A stretch of 64,000 nt of DNA from Pseudoxanthomonas sp. (GTDB lineage: Bacteria > Pseudomonadota > Gammaproteobacteria > Xanthomonadales > Xanthomonadaceae): assembly GCF_035999195.1 (NCBI RefSeq), contig NZ_DASYGY010000007.1, positions 1 through 64,000 of the forward strand, read 5' to 3'. The first letter of the stretch is position 1, and every line of letters starts with the position of its first letter. The notes under the pieces are model-generated. The model saw only the letters and a list, made by a program, of their open reading frames with translations, did not search any database and was not told the origin of the DNA. Below are positions 22,652 through 31,044 of this stretch, piece by piece. The translations under genes were made by a program, and so were the position numbers.

Positions 22652-23461
22652 TCAACCGACGGTGGCGGACGCCCTGCGCGGTTTCAGCAGCAGTTCCAGC
22701 GCCTTGCCGGCCATGGCGAAGGCGAAGGCCCCGGTGATGTGCGTGGCGGCCCCCAGTCCCACGCCGCAGTCCAGCTTCAAGGCGGCATCGGCGCCGAGCT
22801 GCGGACGCAGGCCGCAGACCGTGCCGTCGGCCTGCGGATAGTTGACGTTCTCCAGCGAATAGACCGCCTGCACGCCGAAGTAGCGATCCTTGTTCTTCGG
22901 GAAGTTGAACTCGGCGCGCAGTTTCTTGCGCACCAGCGCGAGCAACGCATCATGCTCGGTACGCGACAGGTCGCGCAGCCTGATCTGGGTGGGATCGGTG
23001 CGTCCGCCGGCCGAGCCGGATACCACGATCGGCAGCTTGCGCCGGCGGCACCAGGCGATCATCTCGACCTTGACGCGGAAACTGTCGCAGGCATCGAGCA
23101 CCAGGTCGAATCCGCGATCCAGCAGGTCGGCCATGTTGGTCGACGTGAGGAACTGCGGCACCGCTTCCACATGGATCAGCGGATTGATCGCACGACAACG
23201 CTCGGCCATCGCCTCGGCCTTGTTGCGTCCGTAGTGCCCTTCCAGCGCGGGCAACTGGCGGTTGGTATTGGACACGCAGATGTCGTCCGCATCGATCAGG
23301 GTCAGGTGGCCCACGCCCGAGCGTGCCAGCGCTTCCACCACCCACGAGCCCACACCGCCCATGCCGACGATGGCCACGCGCGATGCCGCATAGCGTTCGG
23401 TCGCGCCCACGCCGTAGAGACGATCGATACCGGCGAACCGGTCCCGGAGTTCTTTCTTCAT
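22652..23461 (-). CDS. tcdA: tRNA threonylcarbamoyladenosine dehydratase TcdA
   Basis: A 269-residue E1/MoeB-like enzyme that cyclises t6A37 of ANN-decoding tRNAs to ct6A using ATP. The nucleotide-binding motif is GMGGVGSWVVEALARSG (about residues 33-49). DADDICVSNTNRQLPA and DACDSFRVKVEMIAWC carry the adenylation-site and cysteine features of TcdA/CsdL. Length is normal for the family. It is divergent from the cytochrome c'-like gene, with 75 bp between the two starts. Confidence 0.93.
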   Translation of the reverse strand: MKKELRDRFAGIDRLYGVGATERYAASRVAIVGMGGVGSWVVEALARSGVGHLTLIDADDICVSNTNRQLPALEGHYGRNKAEAMAERCRAINPLIHVEAVPQFLTSTNMADLLDRGFDLVLDACDSFRVKVEMIAWCRRRKLPIVVSGSAGGRTDPTQIRLRDLSRTEHDALLALVRKKLRAEFNFPKNKDRYFGVQAVYSLENVNYPQADGTVCGLRPQLGADAALKLDCGVGLGAATHITGAFAFAMAGKALELLLKPRRASATVG

Positions 23462-23536
23462 GTCACCAGTGTAAGCCGTGGCGCAAACCGTGACGGCCGT
23501 CGTACCATCGCCGCGTCATCCACAGGAGCCCGCCGC

Positions 23537-23977
23537 ATGGCCAGCCAGCCCGAGACCAAGAAGCCGTCCGCCGCTTCGCGCTACTTCTTCCTCTTCCTCA
23601 TCGGCCTGGTGGTGGGCGCCATCTGCACGGTCATGGCCCTGCGTGCGCTGCAGGCCAGGCAGGACAAGTTCCCCGACAGCGTGATGCACGTGATGGCCAA
23701 GCATTCCGGCCTGCTGGCCGACAAGGTGAAGCAGAACCGCTGCGCCGCCACCGACACCATTCCCCACGTGCGCACGCTGCGGGCGATGGCGAACGATCTT
23801 GAGATGGCGTTTCCCGGCATCGCGGACGACCAGCGCTTCAAGACCCACACCAGCCAGTTCCGTGCGGATCTTGATGCCGCCCTGAGCGCACCCCCGACCG
23901 ACTGTGCCGCCGCCGGCGCGCTGGTCGAGAAAGTCGGCGCCGACTGCAAGGCCTGCCACCAGGATTTCCGCGGATAG
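23537..23977 (+). CDS. Membrane-anchored cytochrome c'-like protein
   Basis: A 146-residue protein with an N-terminal transmembrane anchor (residues 17-39) and a four-helix-bundle-like domain ending in a single haem c attachment site CKACH (near residue 139). The haem site at the extreme C-terminus is the layout of cytochrome c'. Role unknown; cytochromes c' commonly bind NO or act as small electron carriers. Haem attachment would depend on the Ccm system encoded at 47227-54571. The start ATG has AGGAG at about 10 bases upstream. Confidence 0.85.
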   Translation: MASQPETKKPSAASRYFFLFLIGLVVGAICTVMALRALQARQDKFPDSVMHVMAKHSGLLADKVKQNRCAATDTIPHVRTLRAMANDLEMAFPGIADDQRFKTHTSQFRADLDAALSAPPTDCAAAGALVEKVGADCKACHQDFRG

Positions 23978-24119
23978 CCCGTGCGGCGCGACTGAATCGC
24001 ACCTGACATCCGGGCCGCGCGAGCGGCCCGATTGTCATGATGTTCACGCGCTCGTGTGGAGCATGCGCCACGAAAGGCTTCCCCCTGATCGGCGGCCTCA
24101 CCATCCACAGGAGATACCC

Positions 24120-24599
24120 ATGAACATGCGTCTGCTCGCCATCGGCTTGACCGCCACCGTCGCCCTCGCCGGTTGCGCCAGCACATCGCCGGGCTACGGC
24201 AGCGGCGGCTACAACAACGGCGGCTACAGCAGCGCCCCGGCCAACCGCTATTGCGCGGACTGCGGCATCGTGGAGCGCATCGATGTAGTGCCGTCGGGCC
24301 GCAGCGCGCCGTCGGCCACGGGCGCGGTGCTGGGCGGCATCGTGGGCGCGGTGGCGGGTCGCCAGATCTCCGACCGTACCGGTGGCAGCGAGGGCAACAA
24401 GAACGTGTCCACCGTCGCCGGTGCGGTTGCCGGTGCAGCGGCAGGCAATGCCATCCAGAACCGCACCACCGGCGACACCTACAACGTCACCGTCCGTATG
24501 GACGACGGTCGCCGCGTGACCATCAACCAGCGCGACCTGGGCGGCGTGCGCGAGAACACCTACGTGCGCATCCAGAACGGGCGCGTGGTGATCCGCTGA
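24120..24599 (+). CDS. Glycine-zipper outer-membrane lipoprotein (SlyB/PcP-like)
   Basis: A 159-residue lipoprotein. The lipobox LAGC places the lipidated Cys at residue 19. A Gly/Tyr/Ser-rich linker, a CADCG motif, and a glycine-zipper 2TM region (GAVLGGIVGAVAG and STVAGAVAGAAAGNAIQ, about residues 68-115) follow. The C-terminal domain (YNVTVRMDDGRRVTINQRD) is like that of SlyB, which stabilises outer-membrane proteins under PhoPQ-type stress. It is related in architecture to the 19125-19940 protein. AGGAG precedes the ATG. The gene ends in a strong terminator. Confidence 0.87.
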   Translation: MNMRLLAIGLTATVALAGCASTSPGYGSGGYNNGGYSSAPANRYCADCGIVERIDVVPSGRSAPSATGAVLGGIVGAVAGRQISDRTGGSEGNKNVSTVAGAVAGAAAGNAIQNRTTGDTYNVTVRMDDGRRVTINQRDLGGVRENTYVRIQNGRVVIR

Positions 24600-24624
24600 T
24601 CGCAGCGGCCTCATCCGTGCAAAG

Positions 24625-24652
24625 AAAAAGCCCGGCATCGGCCGGGCTTTTT
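24625..24652. terminator. Bidirectional rho-independent terminator
   Basis: A perfect 12-bp stem (AAAAAGCCCGGC at 24625-24636 with GCCGGGCTTTTT at 24641-24652) and a four-base loop. The A-run on one side and T-run on the other let it serve both the lipoprotein gene (plus) and the convergent cold-shock gene (minus). Confidence 0.9.
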
Positions 24653-24692
24653 CGTGGGAGCACGCGCTGGAGCGCGGTTCGGCTATTTCCGG

Positions 24693-24902
24693 TCAGACGG
24701 GCTGCACCGCATCGGCCTGCAGACCCTTCTGGCCCTGCACGACGGTGAAGCTGACCTTCTGGCCTTCCTTCAGACTCTTGAAGCCCTGGGTCTGGATGGC
24801 GCGGAAATGCACGAACACGTCTTCACCATTCTCGCGGCTGATGAAGCCGAAGCCCTTGGCATCGTTGAACCATTTGACGGTTCCGGTTTCACGATCAGAC
24901 AT
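24693..24902 (-). CDS. Cold-shock domain protein (CspA family)
   Basis: A 69-residue OB-fold nucleic-acid chaperone. RNA-binding motifs RNP1 (KGFGFI) and RNP2 (VFVHF) are intact, and the length is standard for CspA/CspD-type proteins. It probably melts mRNA structure at low temperature or in stationary phase. About 230 bp without a gene separate it from the divergent DUF456 gene, enough for the long 5' leader typical of csp genes, though no cold-shock box was identified with confidence. Confidence 0.96.
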   Translation of the reverse strand: MSDRETGTVKWFNDAKGFGFISRENGEDVFVHFRAIQTQGFKSLKEGQKVSFTVVQGQKGLQADAVQPV

Positions 24903-25131
24903 CTACTTGCTCCTTGAAACGGGTGGTGGTTACGCCTGCTGGGCGGCTGGTTGCAAGGAGGAAGCGAGGTACAAGGATGCAGCGGATCATGGATCTACCC
25001 CATCAGGCCACGATTCACGGTGACCTTGGCAACGGCAGCGAGCGCACGGTAACCCGGCATTTGGCAAAATGCAAACGCTTGAACGGAAAAGTCAACCCCC
25101 AGGCAACTCGTTGATTCACTAGGAGATTTGA

Positions 25132-25617
25132 TTGGACATCCAGATGCTCTATTACGCCCTGGCGGTCGTGCTGATCCTGATCGGCATCGCCGGGGTGGTC
25201 CTGCCGGCCCTGCCGGGCCTGCCGCTGGTGTTCGCCGGCATGATGCTGGCCGCGTGGGCGGGCGATTTCCAGCAGATCGGCTGGGTGACGCTGGTGGTCC
25301 TGGGGCTGCTGACCGCGCTGTCGTTCGCCGCAGACATCTTTTCCACCGCCATCGGGGCGCAGCGCGTGGGCGCCAGCCGCAAGGCGCTCTGGGGCACGGT
25401 GATCGGTACGTTCGCCGGCCTGTTCTTCATGCCCATCGGGCTGCTGGCGGGTCCTTTCGTCGGCGCACTGCTCGGCGAACTGTGGCATGGGCGCGAACTG
25501 GGGCAGGCGACCAAAGTGGGCCTCGGTACCTGGCTCGGCATCGTGCTGGGCGTGGTGCTGAAGCTCGGCCTGACCTTTGCGATGGTCGGCCTGTTCGTCT
25601 TCGCATGGTTCTTCTGA
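25132..25617 (+). CDS. DUF456 family membrane protein
   Basis: A 161-residue protein with four or five transmembrane helices and the DUF456 pattern: LPALPGLPLVFAGMMLAAW in the first third and GLFFMPIGLLAGPFVGALLGEL in the second. Function unknown. The start is TTG at 25132: an AGGAG sits 6 bases upstream, whereas the first ATG (25144) would be 18 bases away. A 76-bp gap separates it from pldA. Confidence 0.85.
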   Translation: MDIQMLYYALAVVLILIGIAGVVLPALPGLPLVFAGMMLAAWAGDFQQIGWVTLVVLGLLTALSFAADIFSTAIGAQRVGASRKALWGTVIGTFAGLFFMPIGLLAGPFVGALLGELWHGRELGQATKVGLGTWLGIVLGVVLKLGLTFAMVGLFVFAWFF

Positions 25618-25693
25618 TGCGGCGTCGATACACCCCGCATGCACCATGGCTGGCAGAATACCGCCTCCCCTCCGTCTCCCCGCCGAGCCCTGC

Positions 25694-26878
25694 ATGACGC
25701 GACGCACCCGACTCCTGCCGCTGGCCATCGGCATGTCCCTCTCGTTTGCCGCGCAGGCGCAGGACGCACCCGCCGCCCCCCCGGCCGAAGCGTGTTTCAT
25801 GCTGGAGAACGATGCCGCCCGCCTGGCCTGCTACGACCAGGCACTCGGCAGGAGCGCCCGCGATACGCGCACCGCCGACGAACAGGCGCGCGCGGCCAAG
25901 GAAGCCGAGGCACAGGCACGCGAGCAGGCGCGTGCGGCCGCCCGCGCCGAGGCCGAAGCGGCCAAGGCGGCGGACCTGCCGATGGGCGAGCGCGCCCGGC
26001 GGCGCATGGGCGCCTGGTTCCGCGTCGATGATGCGGCGGACGCCGACCTGATCGCCAACGCCGGCCGCGGCTCGCTGCTGGACAGCCGCTGGGAACTGGC
26101 CAAGGACTCCAAGCTCGGCGTGTTCCAGCTGCGCGCCTACAAGCCGATGTACCTGCTGCCCGCCTTCTGGACCAGCCAGGTCAACGAGACGCCCTCCTCG
26201 CCCAATCCCGACAACACCGTCACCGAGCCGCAGGAACTGCAGGACATTGAGGCGAAATTCCAGCTGAGCTTCAAGACCAAGTTCGCGGAGAACCTGTTCG
26301 GCGGCAACGGCGACGTCTGGGGCGCGTACACGCAGAGCTCGCGCTGGCAGGTCTACAACGGCGAGGAGTCGCGCCCGTTCCGCGAGACCAACTACGAGCC
26401 GGAAGTGATGCTGGTGTTCCGCAACAACTACAGCATCGCCGGTTGGAAGGGGCGCATGGCCGGCATCGGCATCAACCACCAGTCCAACGGCCGCAGCGAC
26501 CCGCTGTCGCGCAGCTGGAACCGGGTCATCGCCACCATCGGCCTGGACCGGGAGAACTGGGCGCTGGTGCTGCGGCCCTGGTATCGCGTGCCGGACGGCA
26601 ACGACGACGACAATCCCGACATCGAAAACTACATCGGCCGCGGCGATGCGATGCTGACTTACGCGCGCGATGGCCACGTCTTCACCGTGCTCGGCCGCCA
26701 CTCGCTGCGTGGCGGCGACGAATCGCATGGCGCCCTGCAGCTGGACTACGGCTTCCCGATCAACCGCGCCTTCCGCGGCCATGTGCAGGTGTTCCACGGC
26801 TACGGCGAGAGCCTGATCGACTACAACCACAAGGCCACCTACGTGGGCCTGGGCATCTCGCTGCTGGACTGGTACTGA
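25694..26878 (+). CDS. pldA: Outer-membrane phospholipase A (PldA)
   Basis: A 394-residue outer-membrane beta-barrel lipase that removes misplaced phospholipids from the outer leaflet. A signal peptide (cleavage near AQAQ) is followed by an unusually long Ala/Glu/Arg-rich segment (about residues 35-95) that looks like a coiled coil and is absent from E. coli PldA. The barrel begins with SRWELAKDSKLGVFQLRAYKP, contains the characteristic YTQSSRWQVYN stretch, and carries the catalytic His-Ser pair in NHQSNGRSDPLSRSWNR (about residues 261-276). The last residue pattern, ending in aromatic Trp-Tyr, fits barrel insertion. The stop overlaps the arsC start (TGATG). Confidence 0.93.
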   Translation: MTRRTRLLPLAIGMSLSFAAQAQDAPAAPPAEACFMLENDAARLACYDQALGRSARDTRTADEQARAAKEAEAQAREQARAAARAEAEAAKAADLPMGERARRRMGAWFRVDDAADADLIANAGRGSLLDSRWELAKDSKLGVFQLRAYKPMYLLPAFWTSQVNETPSSPNPDNTVTEPQELQDIEAKFQLSFKTKFAENLFGGNGDVWGAYTQSSRWQVYNGEESRPFRETNYEPEVMLVFRNNYSIAGWKGRMAGIGINHQSNGRSDPLSRSWNRVIATIGLDRENWALVLRPWYRVPDGNDDDNPDIENYIGRGDAMLTYARDGHVFTVLGRHSLRGGDESHGALQLDYGFPINRAFRGHVQVFHGYGESLIDYNHKATYVGLGISLLDWY

Positions 26879-27297
26879 TGGACGAGGTGACGATCTACCA
26901 CAACCCCGCCTGCGGCACGTCGCGCAACACGCTGGGGCTGATCCGCAATGGCGGGATCGAGCCGCGTGTCATCGAATACCTGAAGACACCGCCCGACCGC
27001 GCGACGCTGCTGGCGTTGATCGCGGCCATGCAGGTGCCCGTGCGTGAGGTGGTGCGTGCGAAGGAATCGCTCTACGCCGATCTGGGCCTGGCGGAGGCGG
27101 ACGATGCGGCGCTGGTCGACGCCATGCTGGCCCATCCGGTGCTGATCAACCGGCCGATCGTGGTCACCGCGCGGGGGACGAAGCTGTGCCGCCCCTCGGA
27201 AGCGGTGCTGGACATCCTGCCGCAGCCGCAGCGTGGTGCCTTCAGCAAGGAAGACGGCCAACCGGTCGTCGATGCGGCCGGAAACCGCATCGGCTGA
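26878..27297 (+). CDS. arsC: Arsenate reductase, glutaredoxin-dependent (ArsC)
   Basis: A 139-residue ArsC-family thioredoxin-fold enzyme. The catalytic cysteine is Cys12 in NPACGTSRNTL. The arginine-containing loops (INRPIVV, KLCRPSEAVLDIL) match E. coli ArsC-type arsenate reductases rather than the shorter YffB/Spx group. It starts one base inside the pldA stop codon, so it is translationally coupled to pldA, an unusual pairing. No ars efflux or regulator gene is adjacent. Confidence 0.88.
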   Translation: MDEVTIYHNPACGTSRNTLGLIRNGGIEPRVIEYLKTPPDRATLLALIAAMQVPVREVVRAKESLYADLGLAEADDAALVDAMLAHPVLINRPIVVTARGTKLCRPSEAVLDILPQPQRGAFSKEDGQPVVDAAGNRIG

Positions 27298-27342
27298 CGT
27301 ACTATCCCGCGCAGGAATCCACACCGCCTGCCAGGACGCTTC

Positions 27343-28452
27343 ATGTCACGCCCACGCCGTTCGTTCTTCGCCTACGCTTCGGCCATGCTCGGGCTGCTCA
27401 GCCTGATGGCCGTCGCCTGTTTCCACTTCCCGGAGCTGCTGACCAGCCGGGAGTTCCGCGCCGCCTACAACGAGCAGTTCGCCCGCCATCTGCTGCTGGT
27501 CGGCCTGGCCGCCGCGTTCGCGATGGGCACCTGGGCGATCCTGCGCGACCGCAACAAGCGCATCGCCATGATCGGGGTCGGCAGCGCGACACTCGCCGTG
27601 CTGCTGGGCGGCACCAACGTGCAGTTCGATGCGATCGGCCAGACGCCCTATTCGCTGGGGCTGGACTGGTTCGTCATCTCGCTGTTCTTCTCGGCGCTGG
27701 TGTTCGTGCCGCTGGAACACTACCTCGGCCAGCGTCGCATCTCGCCGCTGCGCCCGGGCTGGCGCACGGACGTGACGTACTTCTTCATGAGCCACATGCT
27801 GGTCCAGTTCATCCTGATCCTGGTGACGGCATCGACGTCGACCATCGCCGGGCTGGCCGCATTTCCCGCATTGAAGACTGCGATCCAGTCGCTGCCGGTC
27901 TGGGCGCAGTTCCTGATCGCCGTCTTCGTGGCGGACCTGGCGCAGGCGTCGCTGCACCGCGCGTACCACAACATCCCGTGGCTCTGGCGCTTCCACGCCG
28001 TGCACCACTCCAGCCGCGAGATGGATTGGCTGGCGGGCTCGCGCATCCATCTCGTCGAGATCGTGCTGACGCGCAGCGCAGTGCTGTTGCCGCTGCTGGT
28101 GCTGGGCTTCTCGACGCCGGCGGTGAATGCCTACGTCATCCTGGTCGGCCTGCAGGCCGTGCTGGCGCACGCCAACCTGGGCATCCGCTTCGGCTGGCTC
28201 GAATACCTGCTGGTACTGCCGCGCTACCACCACTGGCACCACGCCCGGCACAAGGACTACCTGGACGTGAACTACGCCATCCACCTGCCGCTGGTGGACA
28301 TGCTGATGGGCACGTTCAAGCTGCCGCCGAAGCAGGAAGACTGGCCAGAGGAATATGGCGTGATGAAGCTGGAGACCGTGCCGCGCGGCATCCTGCGCCA
28401 GCACCTGATGCCGTTCCAGGGCGGGCGGAAGTTCGACGAGTACGTGGACTGA
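27343..28452 (+). CDS. Sterol desaturase / fatty-acid hydroxylase family protein
   Basis: A 369-residue integral membrane di-iron enzyme. The three histidine clusters are present: HRAYH (about residues 206-210), FHAVHHSSREMDW and HHWHHARHKDYLDVNY. About six or seven hydrophobic segments surround them. Relatives hydroxylate or desaturate fatty acyl chains, sterols or carotenoids; the substrate here is unknown. Bacterial membrane lipid modification is the likeliest role. Confidence 0.88.
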   Translation: MSRPRRSFFAYASAMLGLLSLMAVACFHFPELLTSREFRAAYNEQFARHLLLVGLAAAFAMGTWAILRDRNKRIAMIGVGSATLAVLLGGTNVQFDAIGQTPYSLGLDWFVISLFFSALVFVPLEHYLGQRRISPLRPGWRTDVTYFFMSHMLVQFILILVTASTSTIAGLAAFPALKTAIQSLPVWAQFLIAVFVADLAQASLHRAYHNIPWLWRFHAVHHSSREMDWLAGSRIHLVEIVLTRSAVLLPLLVLGFSTPAVNAYVILVGLQAVLAHANLGIRFGWLEYLLVLPRYHHWHHARHKDYLDVNYAIHLPLVDMLMGTFKLPPKQEDWPEEYGVMKLETVPRGILRQHLMPFQGGRKFDEYVD

Positions 28453-28473
28453 GCGAGTGCGCTGTTGCCTGTT

Positions 28474-28611
28474 GTAGGAGCGACGTCAGTCGCGACCGCA
28501 CGCCACGGCAGCCAGCAGCGCCTCTTCACTCGCCGCGTATTGGCACTATCCATTCGCGGACCCGGATCGACGCCATTCCGAGTCCGCGGTCGCGACTCAC
28601 GTCGCTCCTAC
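28474..28611. repeat. REPIN: pair of inverted GTAG-headed palindromes
   Basis: The left element (28474-28497, GTAGGAGCGACGTCAGTCGC...) and the right element (28588-28611) are inverse copies that begin GTAG and end CTAC, separated by about 90 bp. This is the arrangement of SMAG-type REP doublets in Xanthomonadaceae. A related pair lies at 35150-35214. Confidence 0.85.
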
Positions 28612-28627
28612 AGAGAGCAGCGTTTGC

Positions 28628-29263
28628 TCACGTCCAGTCCGTCAGCCCCTCGCGGGCATAGACTTCCCTGAAGCTCGGCAGCGCCTTCATGCGCTGCGCG
28701 TAGGACTGCAGCACCGGCCAGGTGTCGGTGGGCTTGGGCAGGTTGCGCGACCAGCGCATCAGCATGGTCAGCAGGAAGTCCGCGGCACTGCGCTGCGCGC
28801 CCAGCAGGTACGGACCGTGCGCCTCGAGATGGTCGGCAACCTGCCCCCAGGCCTTTTCCAGCTTCGCCCGCGCATGGTCCTTCGTTGCCTGGACATTGGC
28901 CGCGCCGGCGATCTCGTCGGAATAGAACCAGGCACGATAGGCAGGCATCAGCGTGTTGGCGCAGAACAGCATCCAGCGGTAGTACTGCGCGCGCTGCGTG
29001 CTCGCCACGGCAGGCGCCAGCTCCGCGCGCGGATGCGTGTCGGCGAGATGCATCAGGATCGCGGCGGTCTCGGTGATCACCTGCCCGTCCATCACCAGCG
29101 TGGGCACCACGCCGGCGGGGTTGAGCTTCAGGTAGTCGTCCGACTTCTGGTCGCGCTTGTCGAAGTCCAGCTCGTGCAGTTCGTGCGGGATGCCCAGTTC
29201 GATCAGCAGCCAGTGGACGACCAGGCTCGCGGTGCTGCGGGAGTAGTAGAGCGTGGTGGACAT
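28628..29263 (-). CDS. Glutathione S-transferase family protein
   Basis: A 211-residue GST. N-terminal YYSRSTASLVVHWLLIELG carries the catalytic Tyr/Ser region; GVVPTLVMDGQVITETAAIL includes the cis-proline and glutathione-binding Glu-Thr. The C-terminal all-helical domain ends ALPSFREVYAREG. It is related to the beta/theta-like bacterial GSTs and shows only general similarity to the GST at 16038. ATG 29263 is used; the upstream extension is repeat-derived sequence. Confidence 0.9.
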   Translation of the reverse strand: MSTTLYYSRSTASLVVHWLLIELGIPHELHELDFDKRDQKSDDYLKLNPAGVVPTLVMDGQVITETAAILMHLADTHPRAELAPAVASTQRAQYYRWMLFCANTLMPAYRAWFYSDEIAGAANVQATKDHARAKLEKAWGQVADHLEAHGPYLLGAQRSAADFLLTMLMRWSRNLPKPTDTWPVLQSYAQRMKALPSFREVYAREGLTDWT

Positions 29264-29286
29264 GCATGAGCTCCTCGAATTGAAAG

Positions 29287-29406
29287 CCCCTCTCCCGCCG
29301 GGAGAGGGGTTGGGGTGTGGGCGACGAAAGTCCGGGTGGTTCAAGCACCCTGACTTCGCCTCACCCTCATCCGCCCTACGGGCACCTTCTCCCGCAGGGA
29401 GAAGGG
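29287..29406. repeat. CCCTCTCCC-type hairpin repeat
   Basis: Two short palindromes, CCCCTCTCCCGCCGGGAGAG (29287 onward) and CCTTCTCCCGCAGGGAGAAG (29385 onward), joined by GGTTGGGGTG and CACCCTCATCC sequence. It is one member of a family that recurs at 43617, 47917, 50226, 54600 and 56122. Here it fills the space between the GST gene start and the fumarase stop, and may double as a terminator for fumarase. Confidence 0.75.
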
Positions 29407-29413
29407 AACAGCA

Positions 29414-30931
29414 TTACGCCACCACCACCGGAATCTTCCCGATCCGCGCCTGCCACTCCTTCGGGCCGGTGTTGTGCACCGAGGTGCCCTGCGAGTCGAC
29501 GGCGACGGTCACCGGCATGTCCTGCACGGTGAACTCGTAGATCGCTTCCATGCCCAGGTCGGCGAAGCCGACGACCTTCGCCGCCTTGATCGCCTTGGAG
29601 ACGAGGTACGCCGCACCGCCGACCGCCATCAGGTAGGCCGACTGGTGCTTCCTGATGGCCTCGATCGCCGCCGGGCCACGCTCGGCCTTGCCGACCATGC
29701 CCAGCAGACCGGTCTGCGCCAGCACCTGCTCGGTGAACTTGTCCATGCGCGTAGCGGTGGTCGGGCCCGCCGGTCCGACGACTTCATCGCGGACCGGATC
29801 GACCGGGCCGACGTAGTAGATGAAGCGGCCCTTCAGGTCGACCGGCAGCGGCTCGCCCTTGTTGAGCATGTCGACCATGCGCTTGTGCGCGGCATCGCGA
29901 CCGGTCAGCAGCTTTCCGTTGAGCAGCAGGACTTCGCCCGGCTTCCAGCTGGCGACATCCTCGCGGGTCAGGGTGTCGAGGTCGACGCGGCGACCCTTCG
30001 ATGCGTCGTAGGTCAGTTCCGGCCAGTCTTCCAGCGACGGCGGGTCCAGCATCACCGGGCCGCTGCCGTCGAGGGTGAAGTGCGCGTGGCGCGTGGCGGC
30101 GCAGTTCGGGATCATCGCCACCGGCAGGTTGGCCGCGTGGGTCGGGTAGTCCTTGACCTTGATGTCGAGCACGGTGGTCAGGCCACCCAGGCCCTGCGCG
30201 CCGATGCCGAGCGCATTGACCTTCTCGTACAGCTCCAGGCGCAGCTCCTCGGCGCGGTTCGACGGTCCGCGCACCTGCAGTTCGGTGATGTCGATCGGCT
30301 CCATCAGCGATTCCTTCGCCAGCAGCATCGCCTTCTCCGCGGTGCCGCCGATGCCGATGCCGAGCATGCCCGGCGGGCACCAGCCGGCGCCCATCGTCGG
30401 CACGGTCTTCAGCACCCAGTCGACGATGGAATCGGAGGGATTGAGCATCGCGAACTTCGACTTCGCCTCCGACCCACCGCCCTTCGCCGCAACGATCACA
30501 TCGACGGTATTGCCCGGGACGACCTTGACGTTGACCACGCCCGGCGTGTTGTCCTTCGTGTTGGTGCGCTTGCCGGCCGGGTCGGCCAGCACGCTGGCGC
30601 GCAGCTTGTTGTCGGGGTGATTGTAGGCGCGGCGCACGCCTTCGTGGACCATGTCCTCCACGCCCATCGTGGCGTCGTCCCAGCGCACGTCCATGCCGAT
30701 CTCGAGGAACACGGTGACGATGCCGGTGTCCTGGCAGATCGGGCGATGGCCTTCGGCGCACATGCGCGAATTGATCAGGATCTGGGCGATGGCGTCCTTG
30801 GCCGCCGGCGACTCCTCGCGCTCGTAGGCGGCGGCGAGGTTCCTGATGTAGTCCACCGGATGGTAGTAGCTGATGTACTGCAGGCCATCGGCGATGGACT
30901 GGATGAGGTCTTCCTGCTTGATCGAGGTCAT
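29414..30931 (-). CDS. Class I (iron-sulphur) fumarate hydratase
   Basis: A 505-residue [4Fe-4S] fumarase converting fumarate to malate. The alpha-type domain carries RPICQDTGIVTVFLEIG (first cluster cysteine), GWCPPGMLGIGIGGTAEKAM and MIPNCAATRHAHF. The beta-type domain includes LLNGKLLTGRDAAHKRM and VGPAGPTTATRMD. The fused alpha-beta form and length fit FumA/FumB-like and the Xanthomonas enzyme. It is oxygen-sensitive in relatives. Not linked to other TCA genes except by function with the sdh operon at 7217-10918. Confidence 0.95.
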   Translation of the reverse strand: MTSIKQEDLIQSIADGLQYISYYHPVDYIRNLAAAYEREESPAAKDAIAQILINSRMCAEGHRPICQDTGIVTVFLEIGMDVRWDDATMGVEDMVHEGVRRAYNHPDNKLRASVLADPAGKRTNTKDNTPGVVNVKVVPGNTVDVIVAAKGGGSEAKSKFAMLNPSDSIVDWVLKTVPTMGAGWCPPGMLGIGIGGTAEKAMLLAKESLMEPIDITELQVRGPSNRAEELRLELYEKVNALGIGAQGLGGLTTVLDIKVKDYPTHAANLPVAMIPNCAATRHAHFTLDGSGPVMLDPPSLEDWPELTYDASKGRRVDLDTLTREDVASWKPGEVLLLNGKLLTGRDAAHKRMVDMLNKGEPLPVDLKGRFIYYVGPVDPVRDEVVGPAGPTTATRMDKFTEQVLAQTGLLGMVGKAERGPAAIEAIRKHQSAYLMAVGGAAYLVSKAIKAAKVVGFADLGMEAIYEFTVQDMPVTVAVDSQGTSVHNTGPKEWQARIGKIPVVVA

Positions 30932-31008
30932 GGGACGTAAAGCCGGGGCTGCCGGTGGGGTCGCGGGCGGAAGCCGCCATTTTAGGCCAAAGTGGCCCCT
31001 CGCCCGGC

Positions 31009-31035
31009 TGTCACGCCACGTCGCCCTGCCCCGTC
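31009..31035 (+). promoter_or_regulatory. ECF41-type promoter upstream of the sigma gene
   Basis: TGTCACG (31009-31015), 16 bases, then CGTC (31032-31035). This matches the ECF41 promoter form I know (TGTCACA, 16, CGTC) except for the last -35 base. An identical arrangement occurs at 31899-31925 before the partner gene. Transcription would start within a few bases of the sigma-factor ATG at 31045, implying a very short or absent leader and autoregulation. Confidence 0.75.
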
Positions 31036-31044
31036 TTTGGTCGC

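Noticed and set aside
22439..23536. Upstream extension of the cytochrome c'-like gene to 22439
   Set aside because: The extension is antisense to tcdA; the ATG at 23537 has a Shine-Dalgarno sequence and begins just before the membrane anchor.
24903..25131. Cold-shock leader with a defined cold box or riboswitch
   Set aside because: The gap is long enough, but no element could be identified by eye with confidence, so it is left unannotated.
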